A stretch of 64,000 nt of DNA from Pelodera strongyloides (GCA_036852015.1 JAANDG010000021.1:62001-126000), one strand, 5' to 3'; positions 1 through 11,858 are shown, counted from the stretch's first letter. Numbers and translations: made by a program. The notes: generated by a model not told the origin, from the sequence alone.

Positions 1-547
1 GCATATCTGGCAATATAACCATTATAAAGGACAAATAGGAGCGAACCGCGCGTAATATATGGCATAATAAACTAACAATAAGCACAGACACATTTAACAA
101 ACCGGTGCATATGTTCTATATCAATTAATAATCTTGTTGTTTTCCTATAATTATTTATGTTTCGAATATTATTCCTAAATTTGCCGTGCTTTGCATTGAA
201 TTTTTTTTCTAAATTGGTCACTAGGTCCCTTATTAGTATGTATGTGTCGTAAGGCACTTCATCTTAGGGTAACCATTTGGTTTTTGTTATTATTAGACAC
301 CCTGCAGCGTTAAAATAAGATTTCAAACAAATCGTTAGATGTTTTCGTGTGGCGCAAAATTTTTGTGGTAACTCTCGCCGTGTGCCTACCAATATCACCC
401 ATATGCTGATATGTTTGGTGTGCAGCGTACTTATTCAGGTGGGTTTTGGCTTAGGCTTAGGCTCTCAGTCTTTCGGTCTTTCGGTCTTTCTTTCGTCGAT
501 CGGTGAGAACTCTCTGACCGACGAAACTCACAGACGGTGGTGAGTTC

Positions 548-672
548 GGTCTGTTCAGTGACGCTCGTCACTAACCATCAATAGACACACCGAACCCATC
601 AGAATACGCTGCAAACCAAAAAAAGCTATAGTGATGACCAAGCCGTAACTAGCCATCACTGAACAGACCATT
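548..672. repeat. Short imperfect inverted repeat
   Basis: GGTCTGTTCAGTGA near 549 is answered by TCACTGAACAGACC near 658, with a GC-richer interior. This is probably a decayed hairpin element. The ends are approximate. Confidence 0.5.
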
Positions 673-844
673 ACAACTCTCTTCCGACATATACCAATCC
701 TGGACTTACAGTCGTACACAATTTAGGATTATAACTAACCTCATAGCACATCGGGGCCTGCTGAAAAAAGGAAGCATTTTAGAAAAGAACACCTTTTTTA
801 GAATTTCTGCGTCTTATTCTTATTTTAATATGAGTATGAGGCCT

Positions 845-990
845 TCGGGTTTGCGAGTAAGTTGAAAATTAACAGCATTTTGGAACTACACGAGAATTTT
901 TTTATGTGTATTAAGTATGCAGGTTACTTGCAAAAACACGGTTTTAAAAAATGTTTCCGGGAAATTCGGACATTTTTGGGGTACTTGAAG
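845..990. mobile_element. MITE family D, degenerate copy
   Basis: It carries 'TTTTGGAACTACACGAGAAT' and a 'GGGGTACTTG' end, as in the better copies at 7063-7220, 13121-13270 and 13592-13742, but both termini are mutated. Confidence 0.5.
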
Positions 991-1249
991 CTTGAAAACC
1001 ACATAAATGAAAGGAAGTTGAAACTGAAACTTTCGCAAAAAGCGTGGGAGAAATACAAAAAAAAAAACGAAGATCATGTGCAATACGCACAATGTTCATA
1101 ACTCGGCTAACTTCGGTATAGTCATGCGCTTCCACTCCCTGCACAACCTTTCCAGCAGTTTTTCTAAAGGACTATTTATATACCAAATAAGATAATCGAG
1201 AGCTGGCTATGAGGAACGAGCGTTGCCGGGCATCGCCGGGTTCTACTAG

Positions 1250-1250
<1 letters not shown>

Positions 1251-1306
<56 letters not shown>
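1251..1306. repeat. (TTA)n microsatellite
   Basis: About 19 uninterrupted TTA units. The apparent poly-Asn open frame on the minus strand is translated microsatellite. Confidence 0.95.
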
Positions 1307-1906
1307 GACGTAAATGCGTTTAAAGCTACGACGGTTTTTTGAAACGTATATCAAGCAACTGCTTTTCCATGCATCATGTGCATATGAGTATGAGCATTAT
1401 TAGAAGAAGAAACATCGACCCTAATTCGACCCCAGCTCTCATAGATACATAGGAATGCAATTGTCCACTATTCAGTCAAGGTGTTTGTCAACAAACTTAC
1501 AATTTGCCATCAACGTGGAGCAAATTCAAAACCACGCAGTTGCCAAACAATTCGTCGCTCTCTGTTTCCATCATTAGTCTCTCCATGGCACTATTGCCCA
1601 GCAGGTATTTTGTATAGCCACTGAAATGATGGCTGTTTTGTTTTCACACGAGTGAAAACAAAAGAAGCTCCGAGAAGCTGTACAATAGTACAATCCTTCG
1701 AGCAGATTTTCTCTCCGGAGACAGAGATAGTGTTTCTAAACACAGGAATCCACATTCCTGAGATTACTGTAATATCGCGAAATTTTCGCATTTTGCCCAA
1801 CTCGAATTCGCCCTTAGCATAACGAAAAAAATGGTACCTTTTTTCAACGTCTACTCCCTTGAGTTCGAAGTAAGTGTATGCCGTCAACATCTGCACTATT
1901 TTCTGT

Positions 1907-3705
1907 TCACCCAAAAATGGCTTGTGAATCACTTTTTCGACTGGAATTGGATCCGCTGAAAGATTCTTTTTTCAGTACTTTAGAGGCTCAGGCCCACGTA
2001 TGAAAAGTTCTTCCCAATCATTAGGGCGCGTTCGGGATTGATTTTCCGAAAGGAAACCATGCAAATTTGTACTTTCCCATGCCAATTCACACTATATTTT
2101 TTGTTTTCTCCAAGCATTAGAACGTTTCCAAAATGTCCATCCCGAACGATGGATTTGCATGGTTTCCTTTCGGAAAATCAATCCGAACGCGCCCTAATGT
2201 GTAAAACTCCCGGATTACTAAAACGTGGCGAAAACCGCTTTGCTTGATAAGCAAATTTGGATAATTATTCAGAAAAGAAGAAGAAGATCCCAAAAAATCC
2301 CGATATTGCCCCACGTCCCAAAACGTGCCCGATCACAAATAATCCGGTCCTTTTTTGGAACATTCCCGAAAGGTGCCGGATTATCACAAGAAAATGATTT
2401 GTGCCCGATTATTTTCCGAAACACCGATATTTCCAAAAATAACCATATATGTGCCCGATCAGTGCCCGATTATTTGCGGGACTTGATCGGGCACATATCG
2501 GTGTTTTCAGTTTCCCATGTAAGTCCAACACAGAAAACCTACAATATATATGGAGCCAAAGCAAGAGGCTGAAGAGTAAGCACCAAAATGTTCCGACGAA
2601 ATAGTACCTAAATATTGGGTAGATTACATTACTCGACGTTGCGGAAATATATTGTGTGACCCATCGGTTCGACAAAGGCTCTGGAAGATCCCAGTTTTGA
2701 GCCTCCCCAAGCATTAGAACTCTCCATGCTAATTCATATCATACTGTGTTTTGAGCTTCTTCCAAGCATTAGAACCTTTCGAAAATGTCCATCCCGAACG
2801 AAGAATCTGAATGTTTTCCTCTCGGAAAGAGCATAATTTCTTTAGTATCTTACAAAATGGCAGTGAAGTTTGAGATTCCCTCCAGTTCGTCCGGGCGATG
2901 TTTTCTTAGTACTTGAAGGGATGTTGAAGCCTTAGGATCACGATACGGGTACGGGTAGGAGTAGCGACTGTAAAGTACTGGGTTTCTTTCTTGAGCTTAG
3001 TGACCAGGGATCTATATCCAAATTTCGCGCTTGCGCAGGGACTCCACTCGGCACGGGTTTGAGCGAGCTACTATCTCTATATTTGTACTACACCTTTTTC
3101 TAACGGTATAACAGCCTATTTGAGCGAGCTACTATCTCTATATTTGCGGTATAACAGCCGGTTTGAGCGAGCTACTATCTCTATATTTGTACTACACAGC
3201 TTTTTCTAACGGTATAACAGCCTATTTTTGAAACGCACCACACACATCTGCACTCCTATGTATTTATGTTAAGGCTAAGGGAGCTCGAATTGAGCTCGAT
3301 TTTCTATTCTAATCATACACACTTGCAGATGATGCATGGGAATGCAGTTATCCCAAACACGTTTCACAAATAGGATGTTATGCCGCTTTAAATGAACAAT
3401 AATAGGTAATTATAAATGACTACCTTGCATCGTATGATTTGGACTTCTTCTTCTCTCCGTATGGTTTTGTACTCTCCGCCGATCCCTTTCCTGCCTTCTC
3501 TCCAGAGTGGCGCTCCCCGCGTTTTAGTGTGTCATCTGGAACTGTGGTGTGTAGATATTTTAAAGCGGAATTGCACCTGTTTTGCAACTGAATGTTGCGC
3601 AACTGCACGCTCTTGCATAATATGCCAATAACACAGGGACCGTCACTTTAAACTTTTTTCTATCAATCATAAACACAAATGCTGCTCACCAGGGCGGTCC
3701 ACCAT
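1907..3705 (-). CDS. Unknown basic 96-aa protein, 4 exons
   Basis: I do not recognise this gene. Exons on the minus strand are 3705-3690, 3535-3424, 2967-2854 and 1955-1907. Donors are GTGAGC, GTAGTC and GTAAGA, and acceptors are TTCCAG, TTACAG and TTTCAG. Codon phases (1, 2, 2) join without a break from ATG to TGA, which is the main support. The protein begins MVDRPDDTLKRGERHSG, then has a Lys/Ser-rich stretch ending GEKKKSKSYDA, a Tyr/Pro patch (RYSYPYPYRDP) and a tail in which AIFG occurs twice (FTAIFGSNSSRK and SDSQAIFG). There is no signal peptide or membrane segment; it is likely a disordered, soluble, basic protein. A 120-codon open frame overlaps exon 4 in another phase and could instead be coding if a different upstream exon is used. 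Confidence 0.55.
2024..2198. mobile_element. Inverted-repeat element
   Basis: Near-perfect terminal inverted repeats of about 45 bp: CATTAGGGCGCGTTCGG at the left and CCGAACGCGCCCTAATG at the right, followed inward by GATTTTCCGAAAGGAAACC and its complement. A related relic ('CCAAGCATTAGAAC', 'ATGTCCATCCCGAACGA') recurs at about 2705-2825. It lies in the last intron of the 1907-3705 gene. Confidence 0.8.
2290..2520. repeat. Degenerate 'GTGCCCGAT' repeat
   Basis: The words GTGCCCGAT, GATCGGGCAC, CACCGATAT and ATATCGGTG recur in both orientations, suggesting a decayed compound inverted repeat. The ends are unclear. Confidence 0.5.
3058..3235. repeat. Three-copy tandem repeat
   Basis: Three copies of a unit starting TTTGAGCGAGCTACTATCTC, with 'TAACGGTATAACAGCC' between them. 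The middle copy is shorter. It sits in the intron between exons 2 and 3 of the upstream minus-strand gene. Confidence 0.85.
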
Positions 3706-5849
3706 CGTGCAGAGCCAGCTACTTGGTGTAATTAATTAAAGTTTTGACTAATTTTGTCAAACACTTTGAATGCAAATCTCAGTAATTGTATTCATTCGAC
3801 TAGTAAACAACATTTTGTTTATGCTAATTGTGCATGCGCAACATTCTAATCTGCTTTCACAGTTCAAATCATGCATACTATAGTACCACCGAAAACGAGA
3901 ATGAACCCCGATGCCCAAACCCCTAGCTTTGATGTTATCTTCCTCTAGCGGTAGCGGTTGTCGCTAATCCGTACAATCCATTCTAGTGTTGTATACTGTT
4001 AGGGACGGTGTGACCTTCAGTGGTAGCGTAGCAGTACAACGCCCCTCGCCCCATCACCCGCGGAAAATCGCTAAATGCCATCAATTTGATTCAAAGTGGC
4101 ACTTTTGGGTTGTCGCGTAGAATATTGATTATCATTTTCTTCCGTTGATCATTTTAAAGCCGTATAGCTGCCGGTTTTTGAAGTCCCTTTGATCTATTCC
4201 TAAAAAGTTTTCCGTTTTTAAAGCGGTATGATACGTCGGCTTGATTTGTATGACTCCAATTTGTTTTCTACTCTGTGCCATAATCGCACAAAGGGCATAT
4301 AAATTTCCATAAAACTCCGTGTTATACCACTTTAAAGGTATACAATATACATACCATATTAGTAACTCTCCCATATCTTATGGTTAGCGACCTCGGTCCC
4401 CTTTCTCAAGACGTTCGGAGCACTCAAACTCAAGTACATGATGAGACTCCAATGTAAATAAATAATGGTATTATGAAGTAATAGCACTTCTGGCTGGTTT
4501 AGAGAACCAACATTTCCTCTAGTGCAGTTTTACCTGATTCATGCTAAATGAGCGATTTCAGTATGTATGTAGATTGAGTATTTTTTTATCTTTTTCCCCT
4601 TCCATTTCACTATTTTCCACTTTTATCTCATTTTCTTGTTTAAATTTCCACACTGTTTTGATTGGCCGCGTCTGGTTCAGCTTCGACCAATTATAACGGT
4701 ACTCATACATAGTACGCATACAAACATAAATAAACAAAATAACAGTGGCGTTACAACGACTAGACTAATAATATGATAAAGTTGGTTCCTATCCCACATG
4801 ATTCACTGTAAATTCTATCCTATTTTTGACTACAGTATGCCCTAAGTGACCGGGCTAAACCGCTAAACGGCCTTCAACATCTGTGTTTCTCTGTCTCATG
4901 TTTCTTGTACACATCATTGTACAAAGTGTTTGTTTTTCCCGCAAACAAGGTGTGGAGATCTTCTCAAATGAAATTCAATTAGGCTTTGGGAAGGTCGCTA
5001 AAGTCCTAAGAATAATATTAGGGAATCTCGACTGGTGCTAAGGTTCAATCTCATACTCATTGTCATCCCGACTTGTTTAGATCTATATATCCTACGAATA
5101 CATGCTTTCTATAATAATAATTAGTTTGGCTGTAAATTCTGTTCTATTAATATTTTCTAAGCTAACAATGTAGCCTCATTTTTTGAAGGGACTACGGTTC
5201 GCGCACACTTTATAATGAGAGTAGTAAGGCTCTCTCTCTATCTATCTATCTCTCTCTCTCGATTTTTCTCTCTCTCTCGCTATCTCTCTCTTTATTTCCT
5301 TCTCTCACTCCCTCTCTCTCTCTCCCGTCTTCTCTTCTCTTCGGTTTCTCTCTCTCTCTCTTTATCCCTCATTCTCTCGGTCTCACTCTCTCTGCCAAGA
5401 TCTACAGTTAGACAACAGTTGTTTTGCTCGGCATCCTTTTTGTATACATTTCGGCGGAAATCGATTTGTCTTCTTGCAGATCTCACTTCGGTTTTCTTAT
5501 TTCCATTTTCTATACCGGTTTAGTTGTCAATTATTTGAAACCATATGTTTTTTTCGAAGTCCTTTCCATTGTTTCCTTCTACACATTTTGCCACTTTTAA
5601 GAAAATCCTGTGCGGTATATTTTGTTAGTTGTAGAGAAAACTGGACTAAGGTATGCTATTTCGACTGGCTTCCTCGAATTAGTTTGCGAAGCGTTTGTCA
5701 ATTCCTTATAACGTGATTATGTGAATTTGGCGCATATAAAGGTGGTTGCAGTCCGCAAGGAAACGGCTTGCAAGTTTGCTTGCGTGCCGCTAACACGCGG
5801 CTTACACGCCAACTTCCTTTTATACTGTTTTAAATATTCAATGTTGCAG
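3706..5849. other. Intergenic, no gene seen
   Basis: Holds a MITE-like pair of 'TTTAAAGC' arms (about 4125-4340) and a TC-rich tract (5230-5395). I see no exon with good splice signals. Confidence 0.55.
5230..5395. repeat. TC-rich imperfect microsatellite
   Basis: Mostly TCTC with interruptions. The Ser/Leu-rich and Arg/Glu-rich frames across it are low complexity. Confidence 0.9.
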
Positions 5850-5934
5850 GTTCAGGACTGGATACGGGCCAAGTATTCCTGGCCCAAATACTTTTTCAGA
5901 AACCGGAAAATCGATAGCAGTTGTTATAGATCAT
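5850..5934 (+). other. Orphan exon-like segment, possible 5' UTR exon
   Basis: Bounded by a good acceptor (TTGCAG) and a good donor (GTAAGT), and open in two frames. Neither open frame joins in phase to the next coding exons at 9135. It may be an untranslated first exon of that gene or part of another transcript. An upstream ATG at 5841 keeps one frame open, but that reading stops just before the donor at 9518. Confidence 0.35.
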
Positions 5935-6443
5935 GTAAGTTTATTTATTTATTTTCATAATCATTTTTGATTCTTGCCGGAATGAGCATTTTTTAATGGT
6001 AAGAATGATTTCCGCTTTGTCGCTTGCTGCTTCACTCTTTGTGACTTTTTTTAATTAATCTTTTTTTTGCCATTAAAACTTATTATAAAGATAACTTGCT
6101 AATGCTCTATAGCTTCAGTCAAGTCAGCCCATAAACTTATCATAAGGTTATGACTTATTTTATACATAAACATGCGCTGATGACTAACGGGAGACTAACC
6201 ACTAAGCCTAAACCACGCTGCGAATTTCACCTTTCACTTTTGACGCATATTTGATACTAAAATGGCCCATTATTGCGAGAATATACTTGCGAGGATTTAT
6301 GAGTTACTGTTATGCTTTTTACCCAAAACAATACACGGGTGTCATAAAATTCCGAGCTTATATTTTTTTTCAAAAAGTGTAATTTTCCTTACCCTTACCC
6401 ATTTGTTTACATCCTCTTAACCGTTTCTCTAACAATATACTTA

Positions 6444-6535
6444 TGTCGCACTGACGAGTACCCCCGCCCTGAGAAATCCTCGTCCGCGGCTAGGGGGTCG
6501 AAACGAGGTCCGTGTTAGCACGGTATAATATTCTA
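6444..6535. repeat. Retroelement-like 3' end with hammerhead-like core
   Basis: Contains CTGACGA, a complementary ACCCCC/GGGGGT pair, then GAAACGAGGTC. The order matches the core of a minimal hammerhead ribozyme (CUGANGA, stem II, GAAA, short stem III). A second copy occurs at 46950-47030 behind a reverse-transcriptase relic. I cannot find a convincing stem I in either copy. Confidence 0.45.
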
Positions 6536-6810
6536 GCTTATACATTTCTCGTTTTATAGTCTTTAAAAAATTTTAACATACTGCTTTCATTCAGTTTTTT
6601 GTTTGAGCAATATTTATAATTTCAATATTACATTGATCTTTTATTTTTATTATCGGTAATACTATCATTTCTTCATAATTAGGCTTTGGCTACGTTTCCG
6701 ATAAAAAAATATACTAAAGTTTTCTGAAGGCTCACATTGTCACTGCGATGTCCTCTCTTCACTCTCTTGTTCACATAATTAGCAGCAATAGAATTTCCCT
6801 CGCATCCATT

Positions 6811-6830
6811 CTCTCTCTCTTTCTCTTTCT

Positions 6831-6884
<54 letters not shown>

Positions 6885-6903
6885 CTCTCTCTCTCTTTCT
6901 CTC
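6811..6903. repeat. (CT)n microsatellite
   Basis: A long TC/TCTTTC run. The overlapping Arg/Glu frame on the minus strand is its translation. Confidence 0.95.
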
Positions 6904-7062
6904 GTATTCTATTTCCATTCCAGCTGCCTCTTTATTGATTCCTCTAGGCTAGGGCTCATGGTGTCAGCATGCGGGAACACTCTTACTATGCCATTTTACT
7001 TTATATAGATTCTCACTGTCGTATGTCGTATCTGTGTTGGGTTTAATAATGGTATTGTTCCA

Positions 7063-7220
7063 GGGTTTCCAAGTATGCTGAAAATTTACCGTATCTTGGA
7101 ACTACACTAGAATATATATTCTTTTTTTAGTTTTTCATTTTGTATATGCAAGTTTCGTGCAGAAATACGGTATTAGTATTGACAGAATCACACCGAATTT
7201 TTGGGATACTTGGAAACTCC
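7063..7220. mobile_element. MITE family D (GGGTTTCCAAGTA ends)
   Basis: Terminal repeats GGGTTTCCAAGTATGCTG and GGATACTTGGAAACTCC flank a shared interior with GGAACTACAC and TTTCGTGCAGAAATACGG. The same element recurs at 13121-13270, 13592-13742, 52482-52633 and, degenerate, at 845-990. There is no coding capacity. Confidence 0.8.
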
Positions 7221-9094
7221 ATTCGTAATTTTTGCGAAACTGACTACCATGTTCATGGTGTCAAATTCAAAACATGCACGTTGCACGTATATTCCTACCA
7301 TACTTTTCTTGGGGTAAACATTAGTCAACCTGGGCTGATATGTTTTGAACTTGAAGTCTTGTTACGTTATTTGCAACGTATGCGTAGGTCCTGTTTTCTA
7401 TACATTTTTTGTACTCAAGCGTGCTACTAGAGTACTGTATTCCTATACATAATGTGTACCGTACTTGTCCCTATGCATTTTCTTGAGCCTTTCGAAATTC
7501 TAAAAATCTGCTATCAGGTGTTTGTGCATAAACCTCAAAAGTTTTATTTGCCAAGCGTTCTTCCCTCAGTGAGTCACTCTTTTGTTTCAAAGGCGAATAC
7601 ACTCGGCTCCCTCACATCTCGTTCTCGACTCGACCCTCGATATCTGAACTCTTACCCTCTTTACGGTATTTTTTCATGTTGTTTAGACTGACACTTAGTC
7701 ATCTGTTTGACGATTTAGCCGTCTTGTGAAATTAGGTAAGATATGTACATCTGTTCCTACGTGAATAATATGCATAGATAGGAAGAAGTATTGTAAGTCC
7801 AAATTAATAATGTAAAGTTTAAATGTGGACCTTGTGCTGTTGGGCTGTTATTTATTACTTATGAATGTGCGCATTACCAAGAAGACACACCCATTCGACT
7901 ACTTCTTTTGATTTTTCATTTTATGCTTGATGTGACCAACAAGCGCTTTCGCCGATGCGCTCTCTCAAAGTAGATAATAAAAATTGAAATTTATCGTATA
8001 TTCACTAAGCAAAATAACAAAATTTATCCCTCATTTTGAAATCCGCTTTCACCCAGCTACACTTGCTATTCACGTTGCTATGCCTACATACATTTGTTAC
8101 ACTGCCTCATTAGCTAATTTTCTTTTATCTAAAATAGCTCGCGCAACCACAAAACTCTCTTGACTGGCGCGCCGTTTGAAACATAGTTTGGGCAACTGAT
8201 TTGCCATGTATTATATGCAAATTTGTAAGCATAATTGCATACTACACCAATATGCAGATATGCAGCGTTCGGTTCAAAAATACATACCATATCTCTCGAA
8301 TTTATACATATGCCGGTAGCCGTTCGTTCGCCTATTCACATACAAAACGTTCATTTCTTGGAAGCTTAATTTGTGAACCCTTTTTTTCTGTTATGACGAA
8401 TGATGAAATCGTCGTTTTCAAGTAGTTTTCAATGGATTTCCAAGGCCTCATTCATCCCCCGGCTCGCACACAAATATAAACAGTACAAATAGAAAACGTG
8501 CACCCGAAAAGCCTCAGAAAACTCATTTTTACCAAAGTGAAATAAGAGCACCGGCCCCACGCTTTTCTTGTGCGCCTTTGGTTTTAAGTATGTATTCATT
8601 GATTAATATCACTTCTTATTGTTTAAATCAGCATGGCATGTGGTTTTGAAAACCTAGGTCTACAACTACACTATCGGGTACTATATGCACATGCTCCATG
8701 TGCAGGAATGCCTAAACGGACGGAGATAGGCATTTAATTTATGTCGGTATACTTCACAACCACGTGCGATACCACTTTAATATCTTATTGTTGTACACGT
8801 TCTTTTTCCTTTGAAGATTTTTATTTATAAGCTACAATGGCTGGACTAATCATGACCATATGATGTTATGCCTAAATTTAGAATAATCATCACATCAGTA
8901 AGAATAAAGATGAATTAGCATACCATGCTGATGTTGTATGCAAATTTGGAATTCATTATCATTCACCGTTTCGAAATCCAAGTCTTCTAATGTTCTATCT
9001 TCTGAAAAGAACCAATGTCGTGTCGAATTATCTGCTAGATAATTATAACAAAATTTATAATAACATCTACTAATAATTAATATTATTATTATAG
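7221..9094. other. Intergenic or intronic, no exon seen
   Basis: Probable family H MITE pieces (about 8180-8350 and 8630-8785, with 'TGGTTTTGAAA' and 'CCATGTATTATATGCAAA') and nothing else I can assign. Confidence 0.5.
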
Positions 9095-9134
9095 GCCAAG
9101 TTGGCTGTGTTGTGTTCGTTCGGATTCTACGTCC

Positions 9135-10839
9135 ATGCCTGGGATCAGGCAGGAGGACAGGGATAGAGTACAGGAGATACCCTATACCGGGCAGGTAAGC
9201 TAATTATGTGCTAATTTATTAACGTATATTTTATTAGCATATTACACTATGTGCATCAAACATGCATTTTCACATTAAAATGTATGCACCAAACATTCAT
9301 TTTGAGCTTGCGTAAGTGAGGCATAGTCGGTGGTATTTTCTATGTTAGCAGAGTGTCTATCACCAAAGTTCCATATTTACTCGGCGGTATTTTCTCGATA
9401 ACCTCATTTTTATGCAAAAGTATATATAAATATATTCCATTTCAGGGCATGGCATCAGCCCCTCCAATGCCATCGTCAAGCAGTTGCAGTGATCAAGACC
9501 TTCCCGGACCACTAGGATGTGAGTGATTTAATCAGAAATTGCTAGCACGTGCCGCCCTTGAAGTGTGCGTCGCGCATTGGCGGGACATTTAAATGTCCCA
9601 AGAGCAATGTACACTTTTTAGCACAAAATACAGTCCAAGGTGTCGGCTGATCTCTTTAAAAATGAATTTCACATAATTTTAGGTCGTTACGATGATTCGC
9701 TCACCCATTTGGAAATCCAGCTCGTGTGTCCGGGTATTCGGGAAAAGAAAATGATGAAAGCATCTAATACTGATGTGCACTTGAAGTACGACACGAAGTG
9801 GGTTCATCTTTTATTCTTCTTGGGTTTACTCTTTCCTTTGGATGTCCTTCCTTTAATTTTCCTTCTACAGTTGGTTTTATTTAATCTTGCACATGGTTTT
9901 ATCCCTTCTTTTCTTGCGCAAATTACCTGGCCCACCTGGTTAACTAGGATGTAGCTGTAACATCACGTAAGCCTTTGCTTATCTAAGCTTTAAAATTTTA
10001 TGGGATCCACTATTGGGTTCTAGAGAAAATTACTATGCGCTCACGAAACCGATTCGTTTCTGAGATACTAACTTCTTTTATTTTCAGAAGTCTCAATTGT
10101 ACAGTGGTGATTTGCGACGTGGATAAGAAGTCGAAGACCAGGACAGTGGTGGATCGGCGGTATTTTGAAGTGGGGAATTCTTAATTGCTTAGCTGACTAG
10201 GTCTTATCTCACTGTTAGTCTAACTAAGATTAGGTTTATACTTAGCATAGTTTAGCTTTTGGGCTTGTGCCACTAAGATGATGCACAGAAATCCTGAGCA
10301 GCATAGACTATGAGTTGCATACGATAAATATGTCTCTTCAGTCCTCGATCAGGCTATAACCTAAACATGGAAGGTCGGCTAACTTTGTCACGATTTTCAA
10401 CGTTTATCAAACTCTAGAAGTTGGAGCGCTGTGGTAGCCGATGTGATACTTGAAAATACGCGTCATAAAATAGTAATTAGAACATGAATTTGCTTACAGG
10501 TAGCCCAGTTCCCCGGCGACGTGCAGGACGTGAGTTACCGGCTGAAGAAAGACTGCGTCGTGCTCAACGTTAAGAAAAAGGTAGCCGCCTCTTGGGGAAA
10601 TTCCATTGGCATGCATGGACTATCCTAAGTATTTATCGACTAGAATTGCGTGTTAAAGTGATATGACACATGGTTTGCCAAGAGCCTTCGAATGTACTTT
10701 CCTTTCTATACTCATGTCATAAAGTCCTGCAATGTGTATTGCGAAACCAGGTGTCAAATCGCTTTAACTTCTCTCATTGCAGCTGCCCCTCAACGCAGTA
10801 TTCCGTATGCTGCTCCGCGTATATTGGCTGTTTACATGA
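9135..10839 (+). CDS. Unknown ~155-aa protein, possible CS-like fold
   Basis: Exons are 9135-9194, 9446-9518, 9683-9797, 10088-10169, 10500-10580 and 10783-10839. Each intron is GT-AG and phases join without a stop. An acceptor at 9094 could receive a spliced leader or the 5850-5934 exon. The N-terminus is Ser/Pro-rich (MASAPPMPSSSSCSDQD). It is followed by a predicted beta-rich stretch: LTHLEIQLVCPGI, LNCTVVICDVDKK, VDRRYFEVAQFPGDVQDVSY and KKDCVVLNVKKK. The pattern 'RYFEV..FPGDV..VSYRLKKD.VVLNV' resembles the end of CS or small-heat-shock beta-sandwiches, but that is inference from shape only. The last exon (LPLNAVFRMLLRVYWLFT) is the least certain because its acceptor lies beside a repeat. 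Function unknown. Confidence 0.55.
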
Positions 10840-11277
10840 TATTTTTGTACCTCGTAACTTGGAATTAAGTGTAAGCTATTGATTATTCCATACGGAAGGT
10901 ATTGCACTGTTTGTATAGATCTATGAGTGTTACATTACAATGCTCCATAATCCCAGAAATATCTAATTTTCCGTATGCATAGAAAACTACGAAACCATAT
11001 GTAGTAGAAATTGAAACCTCGCTATATTATGTTAGTTCGTCACACTTGGATTTGGCCACATTTTTAGTAGACTCAATCAGTATTATCTTTTCTTATTTTA
11101 TGCAATTTATGCCTAATCCTTGTTACTGGTCTCTTGGAATATTCACTTTTTTCTTTATGTAGTTCTTTTTTAAATTTAAATTAATTGTTTTGATTGCTTC
11201 TCATACGAAAATATGTTTATTCCTGTATGTAACAGCTACCGTTTGCTAGTATTTCATCCTTTCACTTCCAACGGTAT

Positions 11278-11462
11278 CGCACGGTTTTAAAACTTATACA
11301 TGCTTAGGCTTAGGCTTAGGCTTAGGCTTTCCATGTATTATATGCAAACTTCAGTCCCCTTCTGTGCTGTTCCGGATCAAAAAGTGCACAATTTTAATAG
11401 AATATTGAGAACGTGGCTTCTCTGCAAACATTTCAGAACCACGTGCCGTGCCGCTTTAATTA
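11278..11462. mobile_element. MITE family H copy containing TTAGGC repeats
   Basis: Left end CGCACGGTTTTAAAAC and right end AACCACGTGCCGTGCCGC are inverted repeats of family H. Just inside the left arm, 11302-11329 is GCTTAGGCTTAGG-type telomeric sequence. Other H copies or halves: 13924-14045, 22699-22889, 24292-24479, 26005-26149, 30930-31080, 41868-42057, 55196-55354 and 60799-60925. All have 'AAAGCGGTATG.CACGTGGTTT'-like ends. Confidence 0.7.
11302..11329 (+). repeat. Interstitial telomeric repeat (TTAGGC)4
   Basis: Four consecutive nematode-type TTAGGC units. Smaller or degenerate tracts are at 448-463, 18640-18682, 28829-28884 (reverse orientation) and 30314-30352. Confidence 0.9.
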
Positions 11463-11690
11463 AAATTTCACGCATCCTGCCTAGACTTTTAGTGAGTTTT
11501 GCATGATCGTCACATTTTCTGTTCACATGCTCGTATTCATGTAATTAATAAATTGTCTTCTTTTTTAATAACAAAAACATTAGGAAAATGTTTAATAAAT
11601 ATTCTTCAAGCAGAGAGATCATAATAGTGCACTATGCGGTAAAAAAAGAGAGAAGAGGCACACAGATCTGTAGACGTCGTAAAGTAGTGT

Positions 11691-11858
11691 GACTATTGCT
11701 AGTGTAATGGTTAGTGTTGTGGACTCATAACCGAACGACGCGGGATCAATTATCATTTTTTCGACGGGATCGACGCGGGATCAAACCGAACGACGCGGGA
11801 TCGACTATTGCTAGTGTAATGGTTAGTGTTGTGGACTCATAACCGAACGACGCGGGAC
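11691..11858 (+). repeat. Tandem tRNA-like (CAU anticodon) relic
   Basis: Two copies (about 11691-11747 and 11803-11858) start GACTATTGCTAGTGTAATGG and contain a TRGYNNANNGG-type A box (TAGTGTAATGG) and an anticodon-loop-like CTCATAA. ACCGAACGACGCGGGATC occurs three times. The TTC arm and a proper B box are missing, so these are not functional tRNA genes. They look like a tRNA-derived repeat that has duplicated in place. Confidence 0.6.

Larger units (their letters stand above)
1..1906. other. Intergenic, repeats only
   Basis: No supported gene. It holds a short inverted repeat (about 548-672), a TTAGGC pair (448-463), a degenerate copy of the 'GGGTTTCCAAGTA' MITE family (about 845-990) and a TTA microsatellite (1251-1306). 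Short open frames here coincide with the repeats. Confidence 0.6.

Noticed and set aside
1591..1932. A 113-aa minus-strand frame starting at GTG
   Set aside because: Not called as a gene. It begins inside a spliced exon whose phase-compatible reading is a different frame, and a frame of this length is expected by chance in 64 kb. Kept as an alternative in the 1907-3705 entry.
6444..6535. Active hammerhead ribozyme
   Set aside because: The core words are present, but the bases flanking CTGACGA and the cleavage site do not form a continuous stem I by eye, so only 'hammerhead-like' is claimed.
5841..9515. A gene starting at ATG 5841 and spliced to 9095 and 9446
   Set aside because: It stays open across the joins, but stops just before the donor at 9518 and gives an implausible Arg/Cys-rich product. 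The alternative frame continues through four more exons.
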